From: Bacillus_BA fengqiuensis
Lineage (GTDB): Bacteria; Bacillota; Bacilli; Bacillales; Bacillaceae_H
Assembly (NCBI GenBank): GCA_030813035.1
Contig: JAUSTV010000013.1
DNA length: 64,000 bases
Strand: one strand, 5' to 3'
Part shown: positions 1 to 8,416 of the stretch, one piece after another
Layout of the letters: each line of letters begins with the position of its first letter
How positions within the stretch are numbered: the stretch's first letter is position 1
Program-made: the position numbers and the translations under genes
Notes under the pieces: model-generated
Database searches by the model: none
Told to the model about the DNA's origin: nothing
Seen by the model: the letters and a program-made list of their open reading frames with translations, nothing else

Positions 1-1
1 T

Positions 2-442
2 ACGCCGCATGAGTGGCTTATTCCGTTGTTAATGGTGCGCGGAATCGGGATTGGGCTTTGTATGATGCCTTTTTCGACTGCGGGTATGAATGCAGTCGCA
101 CCGCATCTTGTCGGGAAAGCTTCCGCTGCGTCCAATTTGATACGTCAAGTGGCCGCTTCGATGGCCATTGCGGTGTTTACTGTCATTATGCAACAGAGGA
201 CTGCTATACATTTACAGAGTATGACAGACTCGATTCCGTTTAGTTCCGCTCAATCCGTACAGGGGCTGCTTGGGACTTCATGGTCAACGACATTAGCGGG
301 ATTAATGCAGCGTGAGGCAACAACGATGGGCATTGTGGATACGTTTGTTGTTTCTGCGATTCCTTTATTTATTTGTCTTCCGCTTGTCTTTCTCTTTAGA
401 AAGAAAAAAGTGAGGCAAGAAACGAATGCTTCAGAATCTTAA
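2..442 (+). CDS. MFS multidrug efflux transporter, C-terminal part (DHA2/EmrB-like)
   Basis: The reading frame is open from the window edge, so this is the 3' end of a longer gene. The visible ~146 residues hold hydrophobic helices with a Met/Gly-rich segment (GIGIGLCMMPFSTAGMNAV) and a last helix followed by a basic tail (FRKKKVRQE). This looks like the C-terminal helices of 14-TM EmrB/QacA proton antiporters. The stop lies just before the HlyD-type adaptor gene, the usual emrB-emrA pairing. Substrate unknown. Family call rests on a partial sequence and the neighbour. Confidence 0.75.
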   Translation, partial: TPHEWLIPLLMVRGIGIGLCMMPFSTAGMNAVAPHLVGKASAASNLIRQVAASMAIAVFTVIMQQRTAIHLQSMTDSIPFSSAQSVQGLLGTSWSTTLAGLMQREATTMGIVDTFVVSAIPLFICLPLVFLFRKKKVRQETNASES

Positions 443-476
443 AGATAGAAAGGTGAAAGAAATGGGAGAAAGAAGT

Positions 477-2117
477 ATGAAACAGACGATAGGGATTCTT
501 TCGCTTAGCGGCCTCTTGGTTCTATCGGGGTGCAGTGCGAGTGCACAAGAGGTCTTCAACGAAGATTCACCCGTATCTGTAGAAGTAAACGATGTACAAG
601 AACAATTGATCGGTACAGGAAAAGTATATGCAGGGACGGTTACTCCAAGCGAGGAAGTGGAAATTACTTCAAAAGTGCCCGGTAAAATCACTGAAATGCC
701 CATTGAAGTGGGTACGAAAGTAAAAGCCGGTCAAGTGGTGGTCAAGCTTGATGATAAAGATTTGCGTCATTCAGTAGAAAAAGCGAATGCGGCAATCGCG
801 GCGGCAGAGGCGAATGTGGAATCGGCAAAAGCGGCACACGAAGCAAGCATGGCACAGGCAACAACCGGTATTGTGCAATCCAAAAGCGGCGTTGTCCAGT
901 CCAAAAGCGGTATGGTTCAGTCCAAAAACGGTATGGTTCAGTCCAAAAGCGGCATGGTCCAATCCAAAAGCGGGATCATTCAAGCGCAAAACGCGATGGT
1001 CCAGGCCGAGGACAATATTGCAAAAGCGCAAAGTGCAGTTAAACAAGCCGAAAATGGTGTTAGTGATAGCGGAATTGCATTGAAAAAAGCGGAACAAACA
1101 TTGAAAGATGCGAAAACGAATCATGAGCGCATGAAAGGGCTGTATGAAGAGTCACTTGTTTCTAAAGCACAATTAGAACAAGCTGAAACGGCGGTTGTAA
1201 ACGCCCAGGCCGCGTATGATAGCGCAAAAGTAGCAGTCGATACGGTGCAAGATAAATTAGCAACAGCGAAAAAGGGATTAACCGCTGCTGGAGAAGCATA
1301 TGCGAACGCAAAAGAAGCATATATGAATGCAAAATCCGGTTATGCCAATGCTTCAGAAGGTTATAATACAGCAACAGAAGGGTATAGCACGGCTCAAGAA
1401 GCATATGATACGGCTCAAGAAGGGTATGCCAATGCTCAAAAACAAGCGGAAATCGCCAAAAATGAATCAGGAATTAAGGCAAGTGAACAAGCGTTAAAGC
1501 AAGCCCAGGTGAATGCGGAAATTTCACAAGATACATTGGAAGACGCGGTGATTACCTCTCCGATCAATGGAGTGGTAGGTGCAAAATATGCGGAAAAGGG
1601 TGAAATGATTTCCACTCAATCCCCTGTTCTTGTGTTGGCCAATTTTGATAAAGTTAATATTTTAACGTATATTCCAGCGAATGAAATTAATGAAGTGAAG
1701 GCCGGCAATCAAGTACAAGTAAAAGCAACGTCATTTGATTTTGTCACAAAGGGAACAATCAAAACAGTCAGCCCGTTTAATGAAAAAGGAAAAGGCTATC
1801 CTGTTGAGGTTGAAGTTCCGAATCCAGATTTCAAACTTAAAGCCGGTATGATTGCAGACATTCAGTTAATCAAGCCAGGATCGGAGCAAGGCATCATTAT
1901 ACCGTCAAAGGCTGTGGGACATGAAGGCAATAAAGCATATGTTTATGTGGCAAAAGGAAATCATGCCAAACGAAGAGAAGTAAAAGTAGAAAAAAGAGAG
2001 GGTTCATTAGTAATCGTTAAGGAAGGCCTGACAAAAGAAGACAAAATCATCACAAGCAACCTGGCATTGCTTTCAGACAACGCTACAATCAATTACTCTC
2101 AAGAAGAAAGTAAGTAA
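477..2117 (+). CDS. HlyD/MFP-family periplasmic-adaptor-like lipoprotein with long coiled coil
   Basis: Membrane-fusion-type adaptor, probably partner of the upstream MFS pump. Starting at 477 gives a lipoprotein signal with lipobox LVLSGC (Cys19). An in-frame ATG at 462 is also possible. A biotinyl-lipoyl half-motif (GTVTPSEEVEITSKVPGKI) is followed by a very long Ala/Gln/Lys-rich helical region of about 300 residues. Then comes the second lipoyl half (ITSPINGVVGAKYAEKGEMIS) and the beta-barrel domain. At 546 aa it is longer than usual adaptors (about 350-450), because the hairpin has expanded by tandem 7-residue repeats. It starts about 35 bases after the pump stop, so the two are likely one operon. 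Confidence 0.85.
   Translation: MKQTIGILSLSGLLVLSGCSASAQEVFNEDSPVSVEVNDVQEQLIGTGKVYAGTVTPSEEVEITSKVPGKITEMPIEVGTKVKAGQVVVKLDDKDLRHSVEKANAAIAAAEANVESAKAAHEASMAQATTGIVQSKSGVVQSKSGMVQSKNGMVQSKSGMVQSKSGIIQAQNAMVQAEDNIAKAQSAVKQAENGVSDSGIALKKAEQTLKDAKTNHERMKGLYEESLVSKAQLEQAETAVVNAQAAYDSAKVAVDTVQDKLATAKKGLTAAGEAYANAKEAYMNAKSGYANASEGYNTATEGYSTAQEAYDTAQEGYANAQKQAEIAKNESGIKASEQALKQAQVNAEISQDTLEDAVITSPINGVVGAKYAEKGEMISTQSPVLVLANFDKVNILTYIPANEINEVKAGNQVQVKATSFDFVTKGTIKTVSPFNEKGKGYPVEVEVPNPDFKLKAGMIADIQLIKPGSEQGIIIPSKAVGHEGNKAYVYVAKGNHAKRREVKVEKREGSLVIVKEGLTKEDKIITSNLALLSDNATINYSQEESK
875..1000 (+). repeat. 21-bp tandem repeat inside the adaptor gene
   Basis: About six head-to-tail 21-bp units with the core cagtccaaaagcggtatgg encode the 7-residue repeat (M/V)VQSKSG. 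The sixth unit is degenerate. The repeats lie in the predicted coiled-coil hairpin and look like recent slippage or expansion. Confidence 0.85.
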
Positions 2118-2160
2118 ATCTACATTAATGCGGTATGTCACCACCCGAGATTTGTCGGAT

Positions 2161-2214
2161 AATAAAGCGCTATGTAAATTGGGGTCTTCCCCATTTTACA
2201 TAGCGCTTTATTTA
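2161..2214 (+). terminator. Rho-independent terminator after the efflux operon
   Basis: An 18-bp perfect inverted repeat (aataaagcgctatgtaaa and its complement) encloses a small GGGG/CCCC hairpin and ends in TTTATTTAA. It separates the adaptor gene from the next one. Confidence 0.85.
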
Positions 2215-2304
2215 ATGGGTGTTGGAAAAAGTTACTCCTTTAATTAATGAGAAAATTCTATCATAATAGAAATCTCAGTAATAGATTAATAGGAGGTTTC
2301 AGCT

Positions 2305-2913
2305 TTGAAAAAGATTTTTTCCGTTTTCATCGCTTTTCTTGTATTCATGCCGCTTCAATCGGCAAGCGCAGCTACCCAGCACACCGTTAAGTGGGGAGAC
2401 ACGATGTGGAAAATTGCCGCGAGATATCAAGTGGGCGTTTCAGAGATTTTAAGCAGCAACCCGCAAATCAAAAATCCGGACATGATTTACCCGGGGCAAA
2501 CGATCAACGTTCCTGATTTGGGAGAAATCAAGCAGTTCGAGCAGAAAGTCGTTCAGCTGACGAACCAGGAGAGAGCAAAGTACGGTTTAAAACCGCTTGT
2601 TTCAGATTGGGAGCTTGCAAGAGTTGCACGCTTCAAATCAGATGATATGCGAGACAAAAACTATTTTTCTCATACAAGCCCTACATACGGTTCACCGTTT
2701 GATATGATCAAGAATTTCGGGATCACATATCGCAGTGCGGGAGAAAATATCGCAGCCGGGCAAAAAACACCGGAAGAAGTCGTTCAAGCATGGATGAACA
2801 GCTCCGGTCACCGTGCCAATATTTTAAACAAAGATTTCACTCACATTGGGGTAGGTTACTCTAAAGGCGGGAGCTACGGAGTGTATTGGACACAAATGTT
2901 TATGTCTAAATAA
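2305..2913 (+). CDS. secreted LysM-CAP (SCP/YkwD-like) protein
   Basis: The TTG start is chosen because AGGAGG lies 8 bases upstream. Residues 1-22 are a Sec signal peptide (ends SASA-A). A LysM domain follows at about 25-71 (HTVKWGDTMWKIAARYQVG...YPGQTINVP), which binds peptidoglycan. A CAP/SCP domain spans about 80-200, with the typical LTNQERAKYGLKPL, YFSHTSP, GENIAAG and SGHRANILN blocks. This is the layout of Bacillus YkwD-type and spore-coat-associated CAP proteins. Function of the CAP domain here is unknown. Monocistronic, followed by a terminator. Confidence 0.88.
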   Translation: MKKIFSVFIAFLVFMPLQSASAATQHTVKWGDTMWKIAARYQVGVSEILSSNPQIKNPDMIYPGQTINVPDLGEIKQFEQKVVQLTNQERAKYGLKPLVSDWELARVARFKSDDMRDKNYFSHTSPTYGSPFDMIKNFGITYRSAGENIAAGQKTPEEVVQAWMNSSGHRANILNKDFTHIGVGYSKGGSYGVYWTQMFMSK

Positions 2914-2998
2914 TAGAAAAGCGGAGGCGACTGTTCAGCTCGTGAAGGAAATAGGGATTGACCCATAAGGCGCTTTTTGCCGGCCGGAGGAAAATGAC

Positions 2999-3043
2999 CG
3001 CCAAGGAAACCTGATAATCTAGGGTTCCTTGGCGTTTTTTTTT
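2999..3043 (+). terminator. terminator after the CAP gene
   Basis: The inverted repeat CGCCAAGGAA(A)CC / GGGTTCCTTGGCG is followed by nine T. The stretch 2920-2990 before it holds a GC-rich sequence (ggcgctttttgccggccgg) that looks like a repeat-type gene tail. From 3044 to about 3390 I see no gene. Confidence 0.85.
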
Positions 3044-3391
3044 ATCTCTTTATGACATAAGTTGTAGAAAAACGTCGATATTTTCTGATATCTTAAAATG
3101 CTTATCTACGTTAATATTAAAAGTGTAAATAACGAGTATGTTGGGTTGCTTTTTGAGTCTGAACCCTTTAATAAGAAAGCTATGGGTGAGAGACTCCATA
3201 AAACTAAAACAAATAAAAAAGATGGACAGGGAATGAACGAGTAAACAATATAATGACTATGAAATCATACATACCTTAAGCTAAATAACGCACACATGAT
3301 TTCTGTGTTTCCATTAGTTACCTTAAGGAAAAGGCAATCTATCGATTTTATTAAATATCACAACTCAACTAGATTCGGCGGAGGGATATGC

Positions 3392-4042
3392 GTGAGTGTA
3401 AGTTTTGAAGTAAGGCTGATTAATAATTATTCTACATTAGAAGATGAAGTTTTGGTGGAATTGGCCCGCAATGGGGATGGCGAGTCATCGGATTTTTTAA
3501 TCAACAAATACCGGAATTTTGTCCGCGCCAAGGCAAGAACCTATTTTTTAATTGGTGCAGATAAGGAAGATATTGTTCAAGAGGGAATGATTGGCCTGTA
3601 TAAGGCCATTCGTGACTTCAAAGGGGACAAGCAGGCCTCTTTTAAGGCTTTTGCTGAACTTTGTATCAACAGACAACTGATAACAGCGATCAAAACAGCT
3701 ACGCGCCAAAAGCATATTCCTCTAAACTCGTATGTTTCTCTGGACAAGCCCATTTACGATGAAGAATCAGGCTATACACTTATGGATGTGATATCCGGAG
3801 CAAATATGACGAATCCGGAAGCATTAGTCATTAATAAGGAAAAAGCTGATGATATGACACGGAAGCTGGCAGAAATGCTTAGTGGTTTAGAAAGAAGAGT
3901 ATTGGCCTTATATATGGAGGGCCAATCATATCTGGAAATTTCCGAAGAATTAAACATGCAGGTAAAGTCAATTGATAATGCTCTTCAGCGGGTAAAAAGA
4001 AAAATGGAACGATATCTGAAGACAGGAAAGGTTATCCTATAA
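3392..4042 (+). CDS. RNA polymerase sigma factor of the SigH (sigma-30) type
   Basis: GTG start with GGCGGAGGG upstream gives 216 aa, close to B. subtilis SigH (218 aa). An upstream in-frame ATG at 3296 lacks an RBS. Region 2 carries the nearly SigH-identical stretch KYRNFVRAKARTYFLIGA followed by DIVQEGMIGLYKA and RQKHIPLNSYVSLDKP. Region 4 carries SYLEISEELNMQVKSIDNALQRVKRK (helix-turn-helix). SigH normally sits in the rlmB/yacP-rpmG-secE cluster and directs early sporulation genes. Here it stands alone, so it may be a second, diverged copy. Its N-terminus differs from SigH. Confidence 0.85.
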   Translation: MSVSFEVRLINNYSTLEDEVLVELARNGDGESSDFLINKYRNFVRAKARTYFLIGADKEDIVQEGMIGLYKAIRDFKGDKQASFKAFAELCINRQLITAIKTATRQKHIPLNSYVSLDKPIYDEESGYTLMDVISGANMTNPEALVINKEKADDMTRKLAEMLSGLERRVLALYMEGQSYLEISEELNMQVKSIDNALQRVKRKMERYLKTGKVIL

Positions 4043-4066
4043 CTTCATAGTACATACGAATAGGAA

Positions 4067-4100
4067 CAAAAGAACAGAGGGGATTCCCCTCTGTTCTTTT
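4067..4100 (+). terminator. terminator after the sigH-like gene
   Basis: A perfect 15-bp inverted repeat (aaaagaacagagggg/cccctctgttctttt) with 3-nt loop. A second AT-rich palindrome (ttcatttgct/agcaaatgaa) follows at 4107-4132. Confidence 0.85.
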
Positions 4101-4200
4101 ACTTTTCATTTGCTAATTACATAGCAAATGAAAAAATCGAATAATGGTATGGATGACGCTCATTACATGCCTAATCCTAATCAAAAAATCAAATCCATAC

Positions 4201-4229
4201 TTGACAGGTAGGAAAAATCAGAATAATAT
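4201..4229 (+). promoter_or_regulatory. CymR-like sigma-A promoter (P1)
   Basis: TTGACA, 17-base spacer, TAATAT. The -35 runs into GGTAGGAA. The same -35 block recurs in front of many leader elements in this island (P17 at 51428 is nearly identical) and resembles the sequence that CymR-type repressors bind in Bacillus. Confidence 0.6.
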
Positions 4230-4275
4230 GTTAGTAACAAAACAACAACAAGAAAAAAATTCCAGGATAAGTGAT

Positions 4276-4332
4276 GAGCTGATTGGATCAACCAAAGGCT
4301 CATACTCTATAAAGGGTATGGGTTTTTTTATT
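4276..4332 (+). promoter_or_regulatory. bulged-hairpin/terminator leader element E1
   Basis: GAGCT-GA-TTGG-ATCAA-CCAA-A-GGCTC forms an outer and an inner stem separated by a GA//A internal loop. The 3' outer strand begins the overlapping terminator CTCATAC...GTATGGG followed by seven T. It lies about 40 bases after the start predicted from P1 and before yezD-like gene 1. A 26-codon ORF at 4359-4439 follows, too weak to call a gene. Confidence 0.7.
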
Positions 4333-4514
4333 TATGGAGTGGAGGGAGATTCCTAATCATGTTATTTCCTATTAGTAAGTTTAGTCCACATTGTCTTAAT
4401 AACTGTTTTGCTGTATCTGTACAAACAAGTAATCTATAGGGACGAAGGAAAATTTTTTCGTCTTTAAACCAAGTATTCCTATAGGTATTAAAAAGATGAG
4501 GGTGGGCGAATAAT

Positions 4515-4682
4515 ATGGCAAGTGTAGATCAGGAGAAATTGGACTATATTTTAACGCTTTTAAAGAATATCGAATATGGTTCTGTTTTAATTACCATACA
4601 CGACGGGCAAATCACACAAATTGATAGTACAGAGAAAAACCGTTTTGCAATTACTAAGAAACAGCCGGTGAGTAAAAAATGA
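4515..4682 (+). CDS. YezD-like small protein (DUF2292), copy 1
   Basis: 55 residues: MASVDQEKLDYILTLLKNIEY, then a beta-rich core GSVLITIHDGQITQIDSTEK and a basic tail. The pattern 'I.YGSV.ITIHDG.ITQID.TEK' is that of the YezD/DUF2292 family. Members are often found beside sulfur-assimilation genes; no biochemical role is established. The GTGGGCG-type RBS is weak. It sits between leader elements E1 and E2, ahead of ssuBACED. Copies 2 (15723) and 3 (49655) occupy similar positions. Confidence 0.8.
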   Translation: MASVDQEKLDYILTLLKNIEYGSVLITIHDGQITQIDSTEKNRFAITKKQPVSKK

Positions 4683-4702
4683 ATGATTGAAAGGAAATAT
4701 TT

Positions 4703-4734
4703 AAGGCTTCTTCTTTAATAAAAGTGAAGCCTAT
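4703..4734 (+). other. hairpin after yezD copy 1
   Basis: AGGCTTC/GAAGCCT inverted repeat with an AT-rich loop but no T-run, so it may be an RNA-processing or 3'-end structure rather than a terminator. Confidence 0.4.
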
Positions 4735-4810
4735 AAATGAGCACCAAAAAATCACTACAGTTTTAGAATCTGAAATTCCGATCGTGAAGCAAAAAAGTAT
4801 ATGTAACTAG

Positions 4811-4867
4811 AGCTTATCAGACGACTGAAGGCTGCTTACCTTTTTAAAAGGAGAGCAGCCTTTTTTT
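4811..4867 (+). promoter_or_regulatory. leader element E2 before ssu
   Basis: AGCT-TA-TCAG-ACGA-CTGA-A-GGCT bulged hairpin. It overlaps the terminator GGCTGCT...AGCAGCC followed by seven T. It must be read through for yezD transcripts to reach ssuBACED. The inner stem is TCAG/CTGA here but TTGG/CCAA in E1, a compensatory change. Confidence 0.72.
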
Positions 4868-5005
4868 ATTACCATTTTTTAATGGAGACAAACCAGTATC
4901 CCTATTAAAAATGATACAAAAGCAATAGTTGAAGAGATGTAAAGATGATTAAGGACAGGAACTGATAATAAGTTGGAGTTGAATATTTTAAGGGGGGTGG
5001 GCAGC

Positions 5006-5041
5006 ATGTGTTGCTGTTGTTCTGAAATCATCAGTCAATAA
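5006..5041 (+). CDS. polycysteine leader micro-ORF MCCCCSEIISQ
   Basis: Eleven codons, with codons 2-5 all Cys (TGT TGC TGT TGT), preceded by an AAGGGGGGTGGG Shine-Dalgarno and ending 21 bases before ssuB. Runs of codons for the end product are the hallmark of translational leader peptides, and polycysteine leaders that sense cysteine are known in mycobacteria. No terminator hairpin lies between it and ssuB, so coupling would be at translation or mRNA level. Expression is inferred. Confidence 0.6.
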   Translation: MCCCCSEIISQ

Positions 5042-5062
5042 CAAATAAAAGGAGGAGCAAAG

Positions 5063-5830
5063 ATGAGTGTTTCAATCGAGTCGCTTAACCGATCATTTTT
5101 TAAGTCACAGCAAGAAATTCAAGCATTGAAGAATGTTAACCTGCAAATAAAGAAAGGGGAGTTCATCACCATCATTGGCCCAAGCGGCTGCGGGAAGAGC
5201 ACGCTGCTGAAAATCATTGCCGGTCTAGATCTTCATTTCGAGGGGAAGGTGAAAATTGGCCAGGAGGAATTAAAAGGTCCGGGAATTAAACAAGGCTTTA
5301 TCTTTCAAGAACATCGGCTCTTTCCGTGGCTGACGGTCGAAAAAAATATCGCGGCCGATTTGCCGCTCAAAAACCCGGAAGTGCGCAGAAAGGTAGATGA
5401 ACTAATTGAGATTGTGAGATTAAAGGGATTTGAGAAAGCTTATCCCCGCGAATTATCCGGTGGAATGTCCCAAAGGGTGGCAATTGCAAGAGCTCTGCTA
5501 CGGGACCCGGAAGTGCTGCTCCTCGACGAGCCTTTCGGTGCATTGGATGCCTTTACCCGAACCCATTTGCAAGACGTGCTGCTTGATATTTGGCAAAAGA
5601 AAGGAACGACGATGATTCTTGTCACACATGATATAGATGAATCAATTTATTTGGCCAATCGTGTGGTGATCATGAGTCCAAGGCCTGGAAGGGTGAGTAA
5701 AACGATTACGGTTGATTTACCTCATCCCCGCAAAAAGGCGAATCGTTCATTCCAGGAGTTAAGACAGCAAGTATTACGGGAATTTGAGACAGTCGATGAG
5801 CTCCACTTAGTAGAGGGATCTGGAATATAA
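5063..5830 (+). CDS. ssuB: aliphatic sulfonate ABC transporter, ATPase subunit
   Basis: 255 aa. Walker A GPSGCGKST (residues 39-47), signature LSGGM (131-135), Walker B VLLLDEP (151-157) and GALD D-loop. The 'HRLFPWLTV' Q-loop region and short C-terminus are typical of the Ssu/Tau/Nrt ATPase family. It energises uptake of alkanesulfonates by SsuA and SsuC, which follow directly. RBS AAAGGAGGAG. Substrate assignment relies on the ssuE and ssuD partners downstream. Confidence 0.92.
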   Translation: MSVSIESLNRSFFKSQQEIQALKNVNLQIKKGEFITIIGPSGCGKSTLLKIIAGLDLHFEGKVKIGQEELKGPGIKQGFIFQEHRLFPWLTVEKNIAADLPLKNPEVRRKVDELIEIVRLKGFEKAYPRELSGGMSQRVAIARALLRDPEVLLLDEPFGALDAFTRTHLQDVLLDIWQKKGTTMILVTHDIDESIYLANRVVIMSPRPGRVSKTITVDLPHPRKKANRSFQELRQQVLREFETVDELHLVEGSGI

Positions 5831-5882
5831 GAAATATAACTTGAGAGATTAAAAGGTTGATAGACAGAAAGGGGATATACCC

Positions 5883-6890
5883 ATGATGAAAAAAATAGGG
5901 ATTACAGGACTCATACTAATGCTTATCTTATTAGCTGGGTGCTCTGCAAGCGAAACAAACAAGAAAGAAGCCAATACAAACGAAGAAAAAGTGACAGTCA
6001 ATATCGGCATTCAACAAAGCTTGGGCCCGCTCCTTATCGCCCAAAAAAAAGGATGGTTTGAAGAAGCTTTTGCCAAGGTAGGAGCTGAAGTAAAATGGAC
6101 GGAATTCCAAAGCGGACCTCCTCATTTTGAAGCGATGGCTTCGGATCGCTTGGATTTCGGCCAGGTAGGAAACTCACCGGTCGTAGCCGCTCAGGCAGCC
6201 GATATTCCTTTTAAAGAAATTTCGAATTCGAGTGACGGCTTGAAAGGAAATGCCATTCTCGTCCAGAAAAACAGCTCGATTAAAAGTTTAAAAGATTTAA
6301 AAGGGAAAAAGATTGCGGTAGCAAAAGGAAGCAGCGGATTTAATTTATTGTACCGTGCATTGGATAAAGCCGGCTTGGACCCGGATAAGGATGTCCAAAT
6401 CATTCAGCTCCAACCGGATGAAGCTCAGCCTGCATTTGAAACGGGTTCTGTTGATGCCTGGTCGATTTGGGAACCGTTCATTACGTTCCAAAAGGTTGAG
6501 CATGATGCAAGAGTGTTAGAAGACGGCGAGTCATTAAATGTGTATTCACCCGGCTTTACGATTGTCAGAACGAAGTTTGCGGATGAGCATCCCGAGTTGG
6601 TTGTCGAGTTTTTGAAAGTATATGAAAAGGCTCTTAGATGGCAGGAAGAAAATCTTGATGAAGCCATTAAAATTTATGCGGAAGCGAAAAAGATTGATCC
6701 GGAGGTTGTCAGACAAGTACTCGAAAACAACCCGGCGCTTAATAAACCGATCAGCGGGGAAATCATCCAAGCTCAGCAAGAAACAGCCGACTTCCAGTAT
6801 TCCATGGAAGCCATTAAACAAAAAATTGATACATCAAAGGTAGTGGATAATACGTACATTGAAAAGGCATTAAAAGAGTTGGAAAAATAG
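5883..6890 (+). CDS. ssuA: aliphatic sulfonate-binding lipoprotein
   Basis: 335 aa. Signal with lipobox LLAGC (Cys20), then an NMT1/SsuA-type periplasmic-binding fold: VNIGIQQSLGPLLIAQKKGWFEEAF, FGQVGNSPVVAAQAA, IAVAKGSSGFNLLYRALDKAG and DAWSIWEPF. It captures sulfonates outside the membrane and delivers them to SsuC. Second gene of ssuBACED, 52 bases after ssuB. Confidence 0.93.
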   Translation: MMKKIGITGLILMLILLAGCSASETNKKEANTNEEKVTVNIGIQQSLGPLLIAQKKGWFEEAFAKVGAEVKWTEFQSGPPHFEAMASDRLDFGQVGNSPVVAAQAADIPFKEISNSSDGLKGNAILVQKNSSIKSLKDLKGKKIAVAKGSSGFNLLYRALDKAGLDPDKDVQIIQLQPDEAQPAFETGSVDAWSIWEPFITFQKVEHDARVLEDGESLNVYSPGFTIVRTKFADEHPELVVEFLKVYEKALRWQEENLDEAIKIYAEAKKIDPEVVRQVLENNPALNKPISGEIIQAQQETADFQYSMEAIKQKIDTSKVVDNTYIEKALKELEK

Positions 6891-6913
6891 AACAATAAGT
6901 GAGGTGACTGGAG

Positions 6914-7786
6914 ATGAATAAAACGAAGGCTATTTCTCCCTCCGCCGGACCAGTGGTAGGAGTGGGGAAACCATTTCTCAGGAAAAAGGCAAGGGGAATT
7001 TCTTTTGAAAAACAAGTGAAAGTACTGCTGAGAGGACTGATTCTTCCAGTTGTCATACTCGCTGTATGGCAGTTAATCGGTACACTGGGATTTGTTTCAA
7101 GGACGATTTTGCCCACACCGGGTGCAATCCTTCAATCGTTTATCGAGCTGATTGTGACAGGAGAGCTATGGGGGCACTTGGAAATCAGCATTTGGCGGGC
7201 TGCCCTTGGATTTGTGCTTGGAGCGGGTTTAGGACTTTTACTAGGAACTTTCGTAGGTTTTTCCAATAAGACGGAGCAATTAATGGATCCTTCTTTGCAG
7301 ATGCTCCGTACCGTGCCGCATCTGGCCGTGGCACCGCTCTTTATTTTATGGTTCGGGTTTGGGGAAGTATCCAAAATCTTGCTTATTGCAAAGGGAGCGT
7401 TTTTCCCGATATATGTCAATGCATTTCTCGGGATAAGAGGTGTCGATTCCAAATTATTTGATGTAGCGCGTGTACTGGAATTCAGCCGTTTCAAATTGGT
7501 AACGAAACTCATTTTACCGGCAGCGCTGCCTAATATTCTTCTTGGTGTTCGCCTTTCTCTTGGCGTTGCCTGGCTGGGCCTCGTTGTGGCCGAGTTAATG
7601 GGCTCAAGTGAAGGAATCGGCTACATGATCATGGATGCAAGACAGTTTTCAAATACAGAAATCGTTTTTGTGGGCATTATCATTTTTGCGGTCGTCGGAA
7701 AATTGACCGATTCAATCGTTCGTCTTTTAGAATCAAGATTATTAAAGTGGCGTGATAACTTTAACGGTGAAAATGGGGCCTCTTAA
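6914..7786 (+). CDS. ssuC: aliphatic sulfonate ABC transporter permease
   Basis: 290 aa, about six membrane helices after a ~35-residue cytosolic N-terminus. The EAA-type cytoplasmic loop reads FDVARVLEFSRFKLVTKLILPAALP, slightly degenerate at its first residues. SsuC forms the translocation path with SsuB. 23 bases after ssuA, so translationally close. Confidence 0.92.
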   Translation: MNKTKAISPSAGPVVGVGKPFLRKKARGISFEKQVKVLLRGLILPVVILAVWQLIGTLGFVSRTILPTPGAILQSFIELIVTGELWGHLEISIWRAALGFVLGAGLGLLLGTFVGFSNKTEQLMDPSLQMLRTVPHLAVAPLFILWFGFGEVSKILLIAKGAFFPIYVNAFLGIRGVDSKLFDVARVLEFSRFKLVTKLILPAALPNILLGVRLSLGVAWLGLVVAELMGSSEGIGYMIMDARQFSNTEIVFVGIIIFAVVGKLTDSIVRLLESRLLKWRDNFNGENGAS

Positions 7787-7867
7787 AGAGAGGGAGCAAG
7801 GGACCGGCTCTATTATTAATCCGAGTAAAATGATTGGATAACTTTTAAAAGAAAAGGAGAGATTAAT

Positions 7868-8416
7868 ATGGCAAACGTCGTAATTATTTCAGGAAGTCCT
7901 TCACCCATCTCAAGATCATCGGCTGTCGCACATTATGTAGGAGAACTATTAGAACAGGAAGGAAATCAGCTTCGTCACATCAAGGTACGCGATTTGCCGG
8001 CGGAAGATTTGCTATATGCGAAATTTGATAGTCCCGCCATCCAACAGGCCAAAACGCTTGTGGCAGGAGCAGATGCAGTAGTCGTGGTGAGTCCCGTTTA
8101 TAAGGCGAGCTATACAGGGATATTCAAAACGTTTTTTGATTTACTCCCTGAAAAAGCCCTTTCCGGTAAAACGATTCTTCCAATAGCCAATGGGGGAACG
8201 GCTGCTCATCTTCTATCGCTTGAATATTCATTTAAACCTTTATTTTCTGTATTGGGGGCAACAGATATTGTGGATGGAGTGTTTATCGTCGATTCGCAAA
8301 TTCAATATTCGGAGACGGAACTGAAGTTTCTTTCGGATGAAGCGGAACAACGTTTACGGGCAAATGTGCAGGAGCTGGTCAGCAGATTAACTAAACAGCC
8401 AAAAGCATCTATATAG
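7868..8416 (+). CDS. ssuE: NAD(P)H-dependent FMN reductase (SsuE)
   Basis: 182 aa flavodoxin-like fold. GSPSPISRSSAV (9-20) is the FMN phosphate loop, VVVSPVYKASYTGIFKTFFDLL the substrate region, and PIANGGTAAHLL follows. It makes FMNH2 for SsuD and probably for the many other FMNH2-dependent monooxygenases of the island; no other flavin reductase of this type is visible. RBS AAAGGAGAG. The intergenic repeat that follows starts at its stop codon. Confidence 0.9.
   Translation: MANVVIISGSPSPISRSSAVAHYVGELLEQEGNQLRHIKVRDLPAEDLLYAKFDSPAIQQAKTLVAGADAVVVVSPVYKASYTGIFKTFFDLLPEKALSGKTILPIANGGTAAHLLSLEYSFKPLFSVLGATDIVDGVFIVDSQIQYSETELKFLSDEAEQRLRANVQELVSRLTKQPKASI

Noticed and set aside
875..1000. 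The 21-bp repeats as a CRISPR array
   Set aside because: Units are contiguous with no spacers and encode an in-frame peptide repeat.
771..1404. Long reverse-strand and alternative-frame ORFs in the adaptor gene
   Set aside because: They are by-products of the repetitive, Ala/Lys-rich codons of the real gene; no RBS or domain.
4144..4356. 70-codon ORF over P1 and E1
   Set aside because: It runs through the promoter and terminator hairpin and has no RBS; better explained as leader sequence.
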